The notes beneath the pieces were generated by a model. The model was given only the letters and a program-made list of their open reading frames with translations, was not told where the DNA came from and made no database searches. Shown here piece by piece: positions 56,474-64,000 of a stretch of 64,000 nucleotides of DNA. How positions within the stretch are numbered: the stretch's first letter is position 1; each line of letters begins with the position of its first letter. A program made the translations under genes and the position numbers. The DNA is from Bin87 sp034423115 (GTDB lineage Bacteria > Chloroflexota > Dehalococcoidia > Lucifugimonadales > UBA3495). The stretch is taken from assembly GCA_034423115.1 (NCBI GenBank), contig DAOUJD010000085.1, forward strand, positions 1 to 64,000, in the 5' to 3' direction.

Positions 56474-57241
56474 ATGGCCGACCTTGAACTCACCCACATT
56501 CGCATGTTCGCCGAGGACGGTGACCCAGGCTGGCACGCCGGTCGGCTCGAAGACGGCCGCCGCGTCCACGCTGCCGCCATACCCTGCAATCCAGGAGAAC
56601 TCCACTGGTCGGGCAGCGTCGAAGATTCGACCGCCTGCGAGTGCGGCGGTGCCGGCACCTGCAACCTCTGCCGGATCCGAGCCGACGGCAGTCTCGTGTA
56701 TACGAAGGTCACCGGCTGCTACCGCTCCGCCAACAGCGCCGTACGCGCCCTGAAACACTGGGCAGCCCACCCCGACGCCACGCCGCCGCCGGCGCCCTTC
56801 AACTGCGGCTGGACCACCATGCAGGCCATCCTCTGCGACAACGAGCCCGACGCGGTTCCCATGCCGCTGGGCACCACGGAAACCCCCATCCTGCGCCCTC
56901 CAGACGACACCATGTATGACTACGACCCGAGGGACGTGTTCCAGGAAATCATGATTGACCAGATCACGCCTGAGTCCCTCGACGAGTGCTGCGAAAAGGG
57001 ACACCCAAGGCAGGCCTGGCTCATCCTCACCGAACAGCAGGAAGACGCCGAACTCTGTCCAGCCTGTGGTCGCATTCCCGACTTCATCGAGAAGATGACC
57101 TCCGGCGACATGGGCATCGACTTCGACTACATCAGCGAGAAAATAGACCCCACCCACAACGTGTCCCACGCAATCTCCGTCGGCGAAGACCGGTACGACC
57201 CCACGTTCTACTTCGACTCGGAAATATTCAGATCCGTCTGA
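56474..57241 (+). CDS. Unrecognised Cys-rich protein with the zinc-knuckle module
   Basis: The ATG at 56474 follows AGGAGAG. The 255-residue acidic protein has a Cys cluster near 55-70 (CECGGAGTCNLCRI). Near 170-210 it has the module GHPRQAWLILTEQQEDAELC with CPACG, FIEKMTSGDMGIDF and YISEKID. That module aligns with the gene at 53184 (G-H-x-R-Q-A-W; C-x-A-C-G; P-x-F). Two zinc-binding clusters are likely. No family is recognised. Confidence 0.6.
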   Translation: MADLELTHIRMFAEDGDPGWHAGRLEDGRRVHAAAIPCNPGELHWSGSVEDSTACECGGAGTCNLCRIRADGSLVYTKVTGCYRSANSAVRALKHWAAHPDATPPPAPFNCGWTTMQAILCDNEPDAVPMPLGTTETPILRPPDDTMYDYDPRDVFQEIMIDQITPESLDECCEKGHPRQAWLILTEQQEDAELCPACGRIPDFIEKMTSGDMGIDFDYISEKIDPTHNVSHAISVGEDRYDPTFYFDSEIFRSV

Positions 57242-57389
57242 TTCCGCTGCCGTAACGCATTTCACATACGCCCAAAACTACGCCATTACTCGGGCATGAC
57301 GGACGTGACTCCGATCGCTTACAATGTACATGCCCTTACCTCGGGCCGTTGTGTTAGCCGACTTATCACCGGCAACAAACTACACAACG

Positions 57390-57421
57390 AAAAGCCGCCG
57401 TGAAACGCTCCGGCGGCTTTT
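57390..57421. terminator. Bidirectional intrinsic terminator
   Basis: A perfect 11-bp inverted repeat, AAAAGCCGCCG with CGGCGGCTTTT, has a 10-base loop and A/T runs on both sides. It ends the transcript of the 56474 gene and insulates the next gene. A TACAAT box at 57437-57442 may be the -10 element for the gene at 57489. Confidence 0.75.
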
Positions 57422-57488
57422 GCATTCTGAAAGCGGTACAATGAATGTAATCCGCTGGGGCTGATAGCCCAGCACCCCGAGGTAACTC

Positions 57489-59309
57489 ATGAGCGTTTCC
57501 TTGTCCGGCTCCGCCGGCGACCTCCGCATCACGTTCTACGCCCACATTGACCACCAAGACGGTCAACGCATCGTGGAACTCGACGCCCTCGAACAAGCGG
57601 CCAACGAACGATTGATGCAGCAGCTGCTCTCAGACCCGACCCTAGCCGACCTACTGGACAGTTTCCAGACCACCAGCACTCCCGCCACGCAACCGCATGA
57701 CGAAGCCGGACACTGCCCGAGCAACGCCGAGACCAGTGTCCTCCAGCACACGCCAGAACCAGCGCCGCGACAACGGGCGGACGCCGACACGGCACAGCAG
57801 GGCGAAGCGACCTCCGACCGAGGACAGGACACCAGCAACGACGCCGCCATGCACCCAAGCCACCGCGCTCCTGCGACGGGCGGGGCGTCAGCCGAGGACA
57901 GCACGAATCCCGACAACAACCAAGAGGCCAACGACCAAGAAACCGAAGGTCTCACCGTCGAACCGTCAGATTCCCAATCTCCAAACAATCCCTCACCCGA
58001 CAAAAAGCCGGATCCTCGAAATCAGCCAAAATCGGAGAACCCCAAATCCCTCCTATATGAAACTGTTAAAGAGGAGGGATTTAAGGCATCCCCCAAAGGG
58101 AAACGTCCCAAGAAAACCAAGGGATCCAAGAAACCCAGGAAACCCAAGATGCGGTTCACGCCTACACCGCAACGGGAACTACCGCAATATTCCTGCCCCA
58201 ACATAGGACACCGTTACCTCCAAGCTGCACAGCCCGAAGGGAAACCAACCCGTAGCCCAGGCCCCTGCGACAAATGCGATGCCTGCATGGGGGCCAGGCG
58301 GCACGAAAAGATGGAGCAGTACGCTGCCAGCAAGCCGTCGCCCGTCTCCACGGTCCTGGAGTGCGACTTCCCAACCTTCTTCATGGCCAACGACTTCGCA
58401 ACACTTGATAAACACAAGAACTGGATCCCCGAAGCACGCAGGTGCACTCTGTTCAACGCACTCCATGAGTACGCTCTAGGGCGGCCGTGGAAAATCCGCC
58501 TGATCCTGGACAGCCCTGCCTCCGTCGAGCTGCGAGACGCCATCGAGCAGCACGCAATCAACGCCGGCGCCCGCAACGTCAGTGTGACCGAGACACCGGT
58601 TTCGCCCGGACAGTTCATGGCATGGTTGCCACACCAATTCAGCATGAAGAAAGGACCCAAGTCCCATTACAACCTGTGCCGGTTCTCCAACGGCTGGGCT
58701 CAGAAGGAGAAGACACCCAGCGACAATCGGAAGGGGAAAACGGAGAGGCTGCTGGCAGAAGACAGCGACACGGAAATATTCGTAACAGTCCAAATCGAAC
58801 GGGCAACGGCTATCACCAAATCCTGGAAGGAAACATACAACCTGTCAAACAATAAGGACGTGCCGCCCGAAAGACGGCGCGAACTCAGGAAACAAGCCCG
58901 ACGCGAACTGCAACGCGCACGCCAAGTTGCGTTCACGGACTGGCTCCGGCGGTGGGAAACGCTGCACCCCGAGTACATTGACCGCTGCCGCAAGTTCATC
59001 GACGAATACCGGCGCGGCGAAAAACCGTCCGCTGCAGAATGGCAGGCAGAAACCAAAGGCCCAAGGAAACTGGTGGTGGAAACCGCCCGATGGCTGAACG
59101 GAGCAAGAGATGTCGAACCAGCCTTCGTGACAGTAGCCCAACGACTCGGCTACATCCCTGAAGGCGAGCACCCCGCCGTTGACGTCGCGTACCTGACGCA
59201 ACTCACACGCACGCTACCGCCGCTGGAGTTCTACGACGAGCCGTACGTTTTGGAAGCCTTTCCCGAAGAATTCGACCCTTTCGACGACTACGCGGAAATG
59301 GCCGCCTGA
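57489..59309 (+). CDS. Large protein of unknown function with a Cys motif
   Basis: The 606-residue product has a short N-terminal beta segment (DLRITFYAHIDHQDGQRIVE), a ~150-residue disordered linker rich in Asn, Pro, Glu and Lys, and a Lys-rich stretch. A folded C-terminal two-thirds begins at YSCPNIGHRYL with a CDKCDAC cluster (~262-268). The folded part has ECDFPTFFMANDFATLDKHK and a helical basic region (RRELRKQARRELQRARQVAF). The Cys cluster and basic helices suggest nucleic-acid binding, for example a replication or mobilisation protein, but no catalytic motif is recognised. Confidence 0.6.
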   Translation: MSVSLSGSAGDLRITFYAHIDHQDGQRIVELDALEQAANERLMQQLLSDPTLADLLDSFQTTSTPATQPHDEAGHCPSNAETSVLQHTPEPAPRQRADADTAQQGEATSDRGQDTSNDAAMHPSHRAPATGGASAEDSTNPDNNQEANDQETEGLTVEPSDSQSPNNPSPDKKPDPRNQPKSENPKSLLYETVKEEGFKASPKGKRPKKTKGSKKPRKPKMRFTPTPQRELPQYSCPNIGHRYLQAAQPEGKPTRSPGPCDKCDACMGARRHEKMEQYAASKPSPVSTVLECDFPTFFMANDFATLDKHKNWIPEARRCTLFNALHEYALGRPWKIRLILDSPASVELRDAIEQHAINAGARNVSVTETPVSPGQFMAWLPHQFSMKKGPKSHYNLCRFSNGWAQKEKTPSDNRKGKTERLLAEDSDTEIFVTVQIERATAITKSWKETYNLSNNKDVPPERRRELRKQARRELQRARQVAFTDWLRRWETLHPEYIDRCRKFIDEYRRGEKPSAAEWQAETKGPRKLVVETARWLNGARDVEPAFVTVAQRLGYIPEGEHPAVDVAYLTQLTRTLPPLEFYDEPYVLEAFPEEFDPFDDYAEMAA

Positions 59310-59586
59310 CATCCGCAGCCGGTACTGCAGCACTGGGCCGCTTCCCGCGTCTCCCGCCCCCAAGCGACCACGCCATCAAACATAGGTGAGGATCAGCACC
59401 ACCGCGGCCGCCGTTCAGCTGCGGAGAGACCCTCTTTCACCACCGGCGGGTTCAGCAGGCCTCGGGCCAGAAGACGGCCGCACGAAGGCCCTGGCGCAGC
59501 CCATGAGGCGCACGGGCTGCCTCCGATGATGGGCAGCCTCCCGTGGCACCGTAGATGCCACAGTAACCCGAGTTTCCACAGGGCAT

Positions 59587-59635
59587 CCCCGCCCTCGTGG
59601 GCGGGGGTGACATAGCCATAACAGGGTTAAAGGGC
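59587..59635. repeat. Hairpin + 20-mer core, isolated copy 5
   Basis: An 8-bp stem (CCCCGCCC with GGGCGGGG, loop TCGT) precedes the core at 59616-59635. The following sequence (CTCGTAGCCACAGGGAGAGG) is a divergent relative of the units after cores 1 and 3. It lies 3.7 kb from the array. Confidence 0.8.
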
Positions 59636-59828
59636 CCGCATCCCCCGCTCGTAGCCACAGGGAGAGGCCGAGTTTCCTCCAACCTCAGTGTCCGTCGTTC
59701 AGTCGCAGACGGTCCTCTTCCGCACAACAATAGGACTCAGCAGCCTTACGAGCCAGAAGGCAGCCGCAGAGAAGCTCCCAAGGTCCTCCGACGGTGGCCA
59801 CGCCCACCGTCGGCACCAAAGCCCCCTC

Positions 59829-59938
59829 AGCACCGCGAGTTTCCGCGCCACAGCGCACAGGACGGGCCCCAAAGCCGCCGGTGGAGAATTTGCCACCAAG
59901 GACGCAGAGGCCCTCTCCGTGGCTCCTGTGCGGTTTTC
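59829..59938. repeat. Intergenic repeat Z, copy 2
   Basis: Close relative of copy 1: GTTTCCGCGCCACAGCGC, GCCGCCGGTGGAGAA, TGCCACCA and CCCTCTCCGTGGCTCCTG are shared. It sits ~28 bp upstream of the zinc-ribbon gene. Confidence 0.75.
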
Positions 59939-59965
59939 CAACAGCATGAGCACCAAGGACGGCCC

Positions 59966-60169
59966 ATGCCCGTCAGCAGGTACCGAGTGAAGAGCACCTG
60001 CCTGTCCTGCGGCCGCCGCATCAGCGGACAAGTCGTGGCCGTCGTGACCACCGTCAAGGAAAACGAACACCAGCCCAGGGCCTACCTCTGCCACGACGGC
60101 TGCCAGAGCGCCATGCTGCGCGACCTCCCATTCGACGACGAACCCGTACCGGAAACAGGAAGAAGCTGA
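59966..60169 (+). CDS. Small zinc-ribbon protein
   Basis: The 67-residue product from ATG 59966 has STCLSCGRRISGQVVAVVTT (Cys-x2-Cys) and YLCHDGCQSAML (Cys-x3-Cys), a compact zinc ribbon. It resembles small ribbon proteins of phages and mobile elements, but the family is not identified. An eroded copy of the gene lies at 63361-63425. Z repeats lie before and after it. Confidence 0.55.
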   Translation: MPVSRYRVKSTCLSCGRRISGQVVAVVTTVKENEHQPRAYLCHDGCQSAMLRDLPFDDEPVPETGRS

Positions 60170-60210
60170 GGCTGACGCTGCACCGGCGGCCACAGACCCC
60201 ATCGGCCGCG

Positions 60211-60318
60211 CAGCACCCCGAATTCCTGCGCCTCGTGCCCCACGGCGGCCTCCAACGCCGCCGGTGACAGAAACTACCACCAGCGGGTTCGAGGGCCTCT
60301 CCGTGGCTCCTGTGCACA
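60211..60318. repeat. Intergenic repeat Z, copy 3
   Basis: Follows the zinc-ribbon gene and precedes the helicase operon. It shares ACGCCGCCGGTGA and GGCCTCTCCGTGGCTCCTG with copies 1 and 2. It is closest to copy 4 in its first half (GAATTCCTGCG), and both are preceded by a CACAGAC.CCATCGGCC stretch. Confidence 0.75.
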
Positions 60319-60427
60319 TTCCTGAGCAACAACTATAGTTGTCGCGTCCAACGCGCACCGACATCTATAGTGTCGAACGGTGCCGCGCACGCATCAGCAG
60401 CGGGACATCGGGAAAACGGAAAAGACG

Positions 60428-61069
60428 ATGACTACCGACCAGCCCATTTCGGCAGAAGCCAAGGGCCTGTACAAATTCTTCAACCCTGGCCGCCCGAAGA
60501 AGGCCGAATACGACGGCCAGACACTCCGCGTCTTCGGCGACGGCGTAGGGTCGTTCACGAACAGACAGATCGACTTTGTCGACCTCGACCTGCGTTGGGT
60601 ACACCACGCCGTGGTCGTCACACTGAGAGACGGCAACAGCATCGAATTGTCGGGATTCACGGAACCGGACGCGAAGGCCCTACACGCGGCCCTATCCGAC
60701 GGCCTGAGGCGCGACCGTGAAACGGAGGCCAAAGAACGCGAGGCATGGCTCCAGGAACAGGCCCGCGCCATCGCTGCGGACATCCACGCCCTGCACGCTG
60801 ACCTCACGACGCTGTTGCCCAAAGACCGGTTCATGAGGAAATCCCACACCACGGCAGCCGCGCCGCGAATTCAAGCCGTCACCTCCCAATGCACGCCGGA
60901 GCTGGTTGCCAAGCTGGACCCCGAAACCAGCAAACTGCTCGCCGACATCGTGGCCACCGAGACAGTCGTAACGGACGACACGCGCCGTGACCAGGCCAAC
61001 CAGCGGTTAGTCCAAGCTCAGGCCAAGCTGGCGCAATCCGCCGCAGTCAGCCTCGGTACAGGGCGCTGA
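60428..61069 (+). CDS. N-terminal domain of a split helicase IV-like protein
   Basis: The 213-residue product has a beta-rich first half (FVDLDLRWVHHAVVVTLRDG, then SIELSGFTEPDAKALHAALS) and a helical second half (EAWLQEQARAIAADIHALHA). This matches the order of the ~190-residue region that precedes the ATPase in helicase IV (HelD of E. coli): a strand-rich domain with a VRLHG-like strand, followed by long helices. Its TGA (61067-61069) overlaps a CTG at 61066 that opens the ATPase frame (CTGA). The two genes look like one helicase split by a -1 frame change. Confidence 0.6.
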   Translation: MTTDQPISAEAKGLYKFFNPGRPKKAEYDGQTLRVFGDGVGSFTNRQIDFVDLDLRWVHHAVVVTLRDGNSIELSGFTEPDAKALHAALSDGLRRDRETEAKEREAWLQEQARAIAADIHALHADLTTLLPKDRFMRKSHTTAAAPRIQAVTSQCTPELVAKLDPETSKLLADIVATETVVTDDTRRDQANQRLVQAQAKLAQSAAVSLGTGR

Positions 61070-63315
61070 CCCAGGAACAAGCCGAGGCCGTCGCCACCGA
61101 CGAGGACGTCACACTGGTCGCCGCAGGCGCCGGCACAGGTAAGACCACCGTCATCACCGGCAAGCTCGCCCACCTGGCGGCGAACCAGAAGGTGAACCCC
61201 AAGCGCGTCCTGGTACTCGCCTACAACACCGACGCCGCTGCGGAAATCCGCAGCCGGCTGCCCGCCGAGTTGTCCGACGCCGACGTGGCGACGTTCCACA
61301 GCTTTGGGCTCAGGGTTATAGGAGAAGCCACCGGAGAGAGACCCTCAATCCCCAACGAGGTTCAGGAACCGTTCGCCCTCCGTCGGACGATGCAGGACTT
61401 CATCAACCAGATGATGCTCGACGACCACCTGGCACGGGCCATCCTGAACTTCTCGGTCAATATGCCAGCCGAGTACCGGAGTCCGTTCGACACCGCAATC
61501 GAAACCGAAGCTGATTACCAGCAGTACGTCAAAAACAGCGAACTCCGCACCCTGAAGGGCGAGCTGGTCAAGAGCTTCGAGGAACTCACCATCGCCAACT
61601 GGCTGGCCGCCAACGACGTTGATTACGAGTACGAAAGGCAGTACGAGCGCCACACCGCCACCAGCCGTTACCGACAGTATCACCCCGACTTCTACCTGAC
61701 CAACCACGGAATCTACATCGAGCACTTCGCACTCGATGAGAACGGCAAGGCGCCGCCAGGATGGACTGGCTACGAAGACGGCGTCGCGTGGAAACGCGAG
61801 CAACACAGCGCGAACGAAACGACCCTGGTCGAAACTTACAGCTGGCAGCATCGGGACGGCGTCCTGCTGTCAAAGCTCGAAGAACAGCTGGACCTGCTGC
61901 ACGTCAGCCGCCGTCAGGTGCCGGCCCGAGAACTCGTGAAAGAGCTGAACGCAATTCAGATCAGCCAGTTGGCAGACCTGCTGATCCACTTCCTGAACCA
62001 CACCAAATCCAGCAACATCAGCCAAGCTGAGGTCGACGGACGAGCCACCGCTTCACGCGACCCACGCCGCGCCGGCGAGTTCCTCAAGATCTGGCGCGGG
62101 GCCAAGGAGCGGTACGACGCCCTCCTCCAGGAACAGGGCGCCATCGACTTCCACGACATGATCAACGAGGCCACGGCCATCATCAATCGCAGGCAGTGGG
62201 ACCATTCCTACACCCACGTCCTGATTGACGAGTTTCAGGACATCTCAGCCGGCAGGATGGCACTGGCCAAAGCTCTGATGCGTGAAGGCATGGCCTACTT
62301 CCTCGTCGGCGACGACTGGCAATCCATCTACCGTTTCACGGGGAGCCAGGTGAGGCTGTTCAACGAAGTACAGGACCACCTCGGGTTCACGAAACGCGTC
62401 GACCTGACGGAGACTTTCCGTTTCAGCGACGACATCGCTCAGCCGTCAGCACGGTTCGTACAGCAAAATCCCGTCCAGACGCGACGCACACTCAAGAGCG
62501 TAAACGCCCCGGGTGACGGCGGACTCATTGTCATCGCCGACGGCGACCAGCGTCAGGGAGCAAGAACCGCCCTCGATGAGATCAGGGCGCGCCGCAACGC
62601 AGAAGACAGCACGTTGATCCTGGGACGCTTCAGACGCAGCAGGGAGAACCTGCCAGGGTGGGCGCAACGGCACTTCTTGACCGTGCATCGCGCGAAGGGA
62701 AGAGAGGCCGACTACGTCGTGGTCCTCGACTTGGCCGACGACATCTACGGATTCCCGTGCCTGCGCGAAGACGAGCCGCTGCTGGACCTCGTAGCGCCGC
62801 CCGTGGACGACCGCCCCTTTCCCAACGCCGAGGAGCGACGGCTGTTCTATGTCGGCATGACGAGGGGCAAGAAGGCCACCTACCTGGTCGCCGACCCCAA
62901 CCGCCCTTCACCGTTCATCAGGGAGTTGCTTAAAATCGCGCCGGAAGTCCGGGAACTTGGCCAGCTCAGCCCAGGCTGTCCCTCCTGCAAAGGCGGCCAC
63001 CTGGTACGTTCTCAAACCGGCAACAACCTGCGGTGCACGAACTATCCAGCGTGCCAGCACATGGCTCCACGCTGCACGGACTGCAGGGCCGGTTACGCCC
63101 TGGTGAGCCATAGCGGCGCACGCGAGGCTACGGAGACGCGCTGCACCAATGACGCCTGTCAGCACAGAGAACAGGTTTGCCCCAGCTGTCGACGAGGAGT
63201 ACTCACCCTGCGGTCGAACGCCACCACCAACACCAGGTTCTGGGCGTGCAGCGAATGGCAGGGCGGCACCGGCTGCACGTTCACGAAGGACGCAAAGCGT
63301 CCTGACAGCGAGTAG
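61066..63315 (+). CDS. UvrD-family helicase IV-like ATPase with zinc fingers
   Basis: Helicase motifs are complete if the frame is taken from CTG 61066: LTQEQAEAVATDEDVTLVAA, Walker A AGAGTGKTT (~19), LVLAYNTDAAAEIRSRL, ATFHSFGLRVI, VLIDEFQDISAGR (~385), VGDDWQSIYRFTGSQVRLF, VDLTETFRFSDDIAQPSARF and HRAKGREADYVVVLDL. This order and wording fit helicase IV closely. The last ~105 residues hold several Cys4 fingers (CPSCKGGHLV, CTNYPACQ, CTDCRAG, CPSCRRG), as in topoisomerase tails. The first GTG, at 61192, would delete Walker A, so it is not the start. It should unwind DNA 3'-5'. Confidence 0.8.
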   Translation: MTQEQAEAVATDEDVTLVAAGAGTGKTTVITGKLAHLAANQKVNPKRVLVLAYNTDAAAEIRSRLPAELSDADVATFHSFGLRVIGEATGERPSIPNEVQEPFALRRTMQDFINQMMLDDHLARAILNFSVNMPAEYRSPFDTAIETEADYQQYVKNSELRTLKGELVKSFEELTIANWLAANDVDYEYERQYERHTATSRYRQYHPDFYLTNHGIYIEHFALDENGKAPPGWTGYEDGVAWKREQHSANETTLVETYSWQHRDGVLLSKLEEQLDLLHVSRRQVPARELVKELNAIQISQLADLLIHFLNHTKSSNISQAEVDGRATASRDPRRAGEFLKIWRGAKERYDALLQEQGAIDFHDMINEATAIINRRQWDHSYTHVLIDEFQDISAGRMALAKALMREGMAYFLVGDDWQSIYRFTGSQVRLFNEVQDHLGFTKRVDLTETFRFSDDIAQPSARFVQQNPVQTRRTLKSVNAPGDGGLIVIADGDQRQGARTALDEIRARRNAEDSTLILGRFRRSRENLPGWAQRHFLTVHRAKGREADYVVVLDLADDIYGFPCLREDEPLLDLVAPPVDDRPFPNAEERRLFYVGMTRGKKATYLVADPNRPSPFIRELLKIAPEVRELGQLSPGCPSCKGGHLVRSQTGNNLRCTNYPACQHMAPRCTDCRAGYALVSHSGAREATETRCTNDACQHREQVCPSCRRGVLTLRSNATTNTRFWACSEWQGGTGCTFTKDAKRPDSE

Positions 63316-63360
63316 AGGCACACGGCATGGTTGGGACGCCGGCCATTACAGGAGGCCAGC

Positions 63361-63425
63361 CCATGCCTGTCCTCCAACCGTCGGATCAGCGGTCAGGTCG
63401 CGGCCGTCGTGACGACCACAGACGC
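63361..63425 (+). pseudogene. Eroded copy of the small zinc-ribbon gene
   Basis: The segment encodes CLSSNRRISGQVAAVVTTT, matching CLSCGRRISGQVVAVVTTV of the gene at 59966. The second half of the gene is missing: the sequence jumps straight to the CACAGACGCCATCGGCC stretch that precedes repeat Z. One zinc-ligand Cys is replaced by Ser. Confidence 0.65.
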
Positions 63426-63435
63426 CATCGGCCAC

Positions 63436-63547
63436 GGAGTGCATCGAATTCCTGCGTTCCACCGACCCGGGCAGGCACTAACGTCCGCCGGTGGAGAAAT
63501 CCGCCGCAGCCATCCGAGGGCCTCTCCATCACCCTCGGGCCGGTTTC
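63436..63547. repeat. Intergenic repeat Z, copy 4
   Basis: The most divergent copy, with GAATTCCTGCG, ACGTCCGCCGGTGGAGAAA and GAGGGCCTCTCC. Together with the zinc-ribbon fragment it makes a second, shortened copy of the block 59990-60318. Confidence 0.7.
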
Positions 63548-64000
63548 TACCACATCCGCCGCCGACCCACCTGGTCGGCAGCTCTTTCACGTCCCACCGT
63601 TCCGGTTTGCCTGTAGTTAGCGACCATGCTACTATCCGCCCCCGCTCTTGCGGGGAGAACAGGCTTTGCCAACCGCAGGTTGAGGACCGCGTTTAGGGCG
63701 AAAAGAGTCCTCTACGGAAAGTACTGCGTTTAGGTTCCCGCACTTCTCCTGCCCGACAGCGCTGTGGAAAAGCTTGGCTACGAGGGCATTCAACGCGAAC
63801 GAACCCGTGACCGGCGGCAAAACCGACGCCGAGTCGGATGACAACTAACCATCGCCCTCGGAGCACCCCGCTGGCACCATATAACCGCCGAGCACCGACG
63901 GCACCGGCCGTCCCGACTGCGCCGAGCAACGCCGGCAATCCAAAAGCCACGACAGCGTCAGCAACCGCCTACGCCGCCTCGAGTCCTGCCCGCACCAAAG
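63548..64000. other. Right end without a supported gene
   Basis: No gene is called. A 6-bp stem (CCCCGC with GCGGGG, loop TCTT, 63640-63655) looks like a single CRISPR-type hairpin. Two TGCGTTTAGG/CGCGTTTAGG boxes lie at ~63690 and ~63726. A frame ending AFNANEPVTGGKTDAESDDN at TAA ~63848 could be the tail of a broken gene. Confidence 0.35.

Larger units (their letters stand above)
59310..59965. other. Intergenic repeat mosaic
   Basis: About 655 bp with no supported gene, built from modules seen elsewhere. They include two TTCAGCAG-type segments (59451 and ~59738) like that at 56040, the hairpin + 20-mer at 59587-59635, and repeat Z at 59829-59938. It ends just before the small zinc-ribbon gene. 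Confidence 0.5.

Noticed and set aside
55331..59635. 20-mer cores as integron attC sites
   Set aside because: They contain GTTAAAG and an AAC, but not the paired R'/R'' boxes of attC, and no integrase gene is present.
61192..63315. GTG 61192 as the helicase start
   Set aside because: It would remove the LTQEQ box and Walker A, which lie directly upstream in the same frame.
59587..63655. CRISPR-type hairpins (59587-59606 and 63640-63655) resembling type I-E repeats
   Set aside because: Each occurs singly or at ~200-bp spacing, with no 28-37-nt repeat/spacer periodicity and no cas genes.
1..64000. tRNA or rRNA genes
   Set aside because: GTTCGA/GTTCAA-like boxes were seen only inside coding regions or repeat Z, without acceptor stems; a covariance scan could not be run.

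Overview
This window is a stretch of a GC-rich bacterial chromosome dominated by accessory DNA. The lipoproteins carry threonine/proline-rich spacers after the lipobox (PTPTP-type in the first gene, PTAA-type in the substrate-binding protein), there is an orphan Leu/Ile/Val-type binding lipoprotein, and a giant secreted protein has Calx-beta-like repeats. Together these suggest a Chloroflexota lineage, possibly an uncultivated marine or host-associated one. That is inference from style, not proof. I recognised no tRNA, rRNA or CRISPR array.

Layout. 0-4.8 kb: fragments and small genes, including two lipoproteins, several unrecognised ORFs and a two-TM coiled-coil protein. 4.8-7.3 kb: an IS21-family element (istA, istB) that seems to have removed the 5' end of the next gene. 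7.9-9.7 kb: decayed small genes, two of them interrupted by in-frame TAG codons. 9.7-11.6 kb: a HsdR_N-like nuclease and a secreted fibronectin-III-like protein. 11.8-27.4 kb: one 5,212-residue secreted protein with two large internal copies, fifteen Calx-beta-like repeats, six copies of a 'TGGR' module and a gluzincin-like HEVAH site. 29-33 kb: a tandem-duplicated binding lipoprotein and an MFS carrier. 33-38.7 kb: an unrecognised gene, remnants of a SNF2-helicase/SWIM pair, two paralogous small membrane proteins facing each other, and an Apea-like HEPN protein. 38.8-40.4 kb: a frameshifted DDE transposon with 15-bp inverted repeats.

40.9-50.6 kb is a defence block, mostly on the minus strand. 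It holds a ParA-like ATPase with an unrecognised partner, a type III restriction-modification pair (mod, res) preceded in the same transcription unit by an antitoxin/PIN-toxin pair, and a Septu-like ATPase + HNH pair. 51.4-53 kb has a DUF262 (GmrSD-like) protein with a C-terminal HNH-like segment.

53-64 kb is a repeat-rich island. It carries unrecognised zinc-knuckle proteins, a retropepsin-like protease with its overlapping partner, a 606-residue protein of unknown function, and a helicase-IV-like enzyme split over two overlapping genes. Between these genes lie several families of intergenic repeats: a hairpin-plus-20-mer array at 55.3-56.0 kb, a roughly 110-bp 'Z' repeat in four copies, and a small zinc-ribbon gene whose intact and eroded copies, each followed by Z, flank the helicase operon in direct orientation. 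The interlocking repeats, orphan genes and defence modules are what most deserve a second look.
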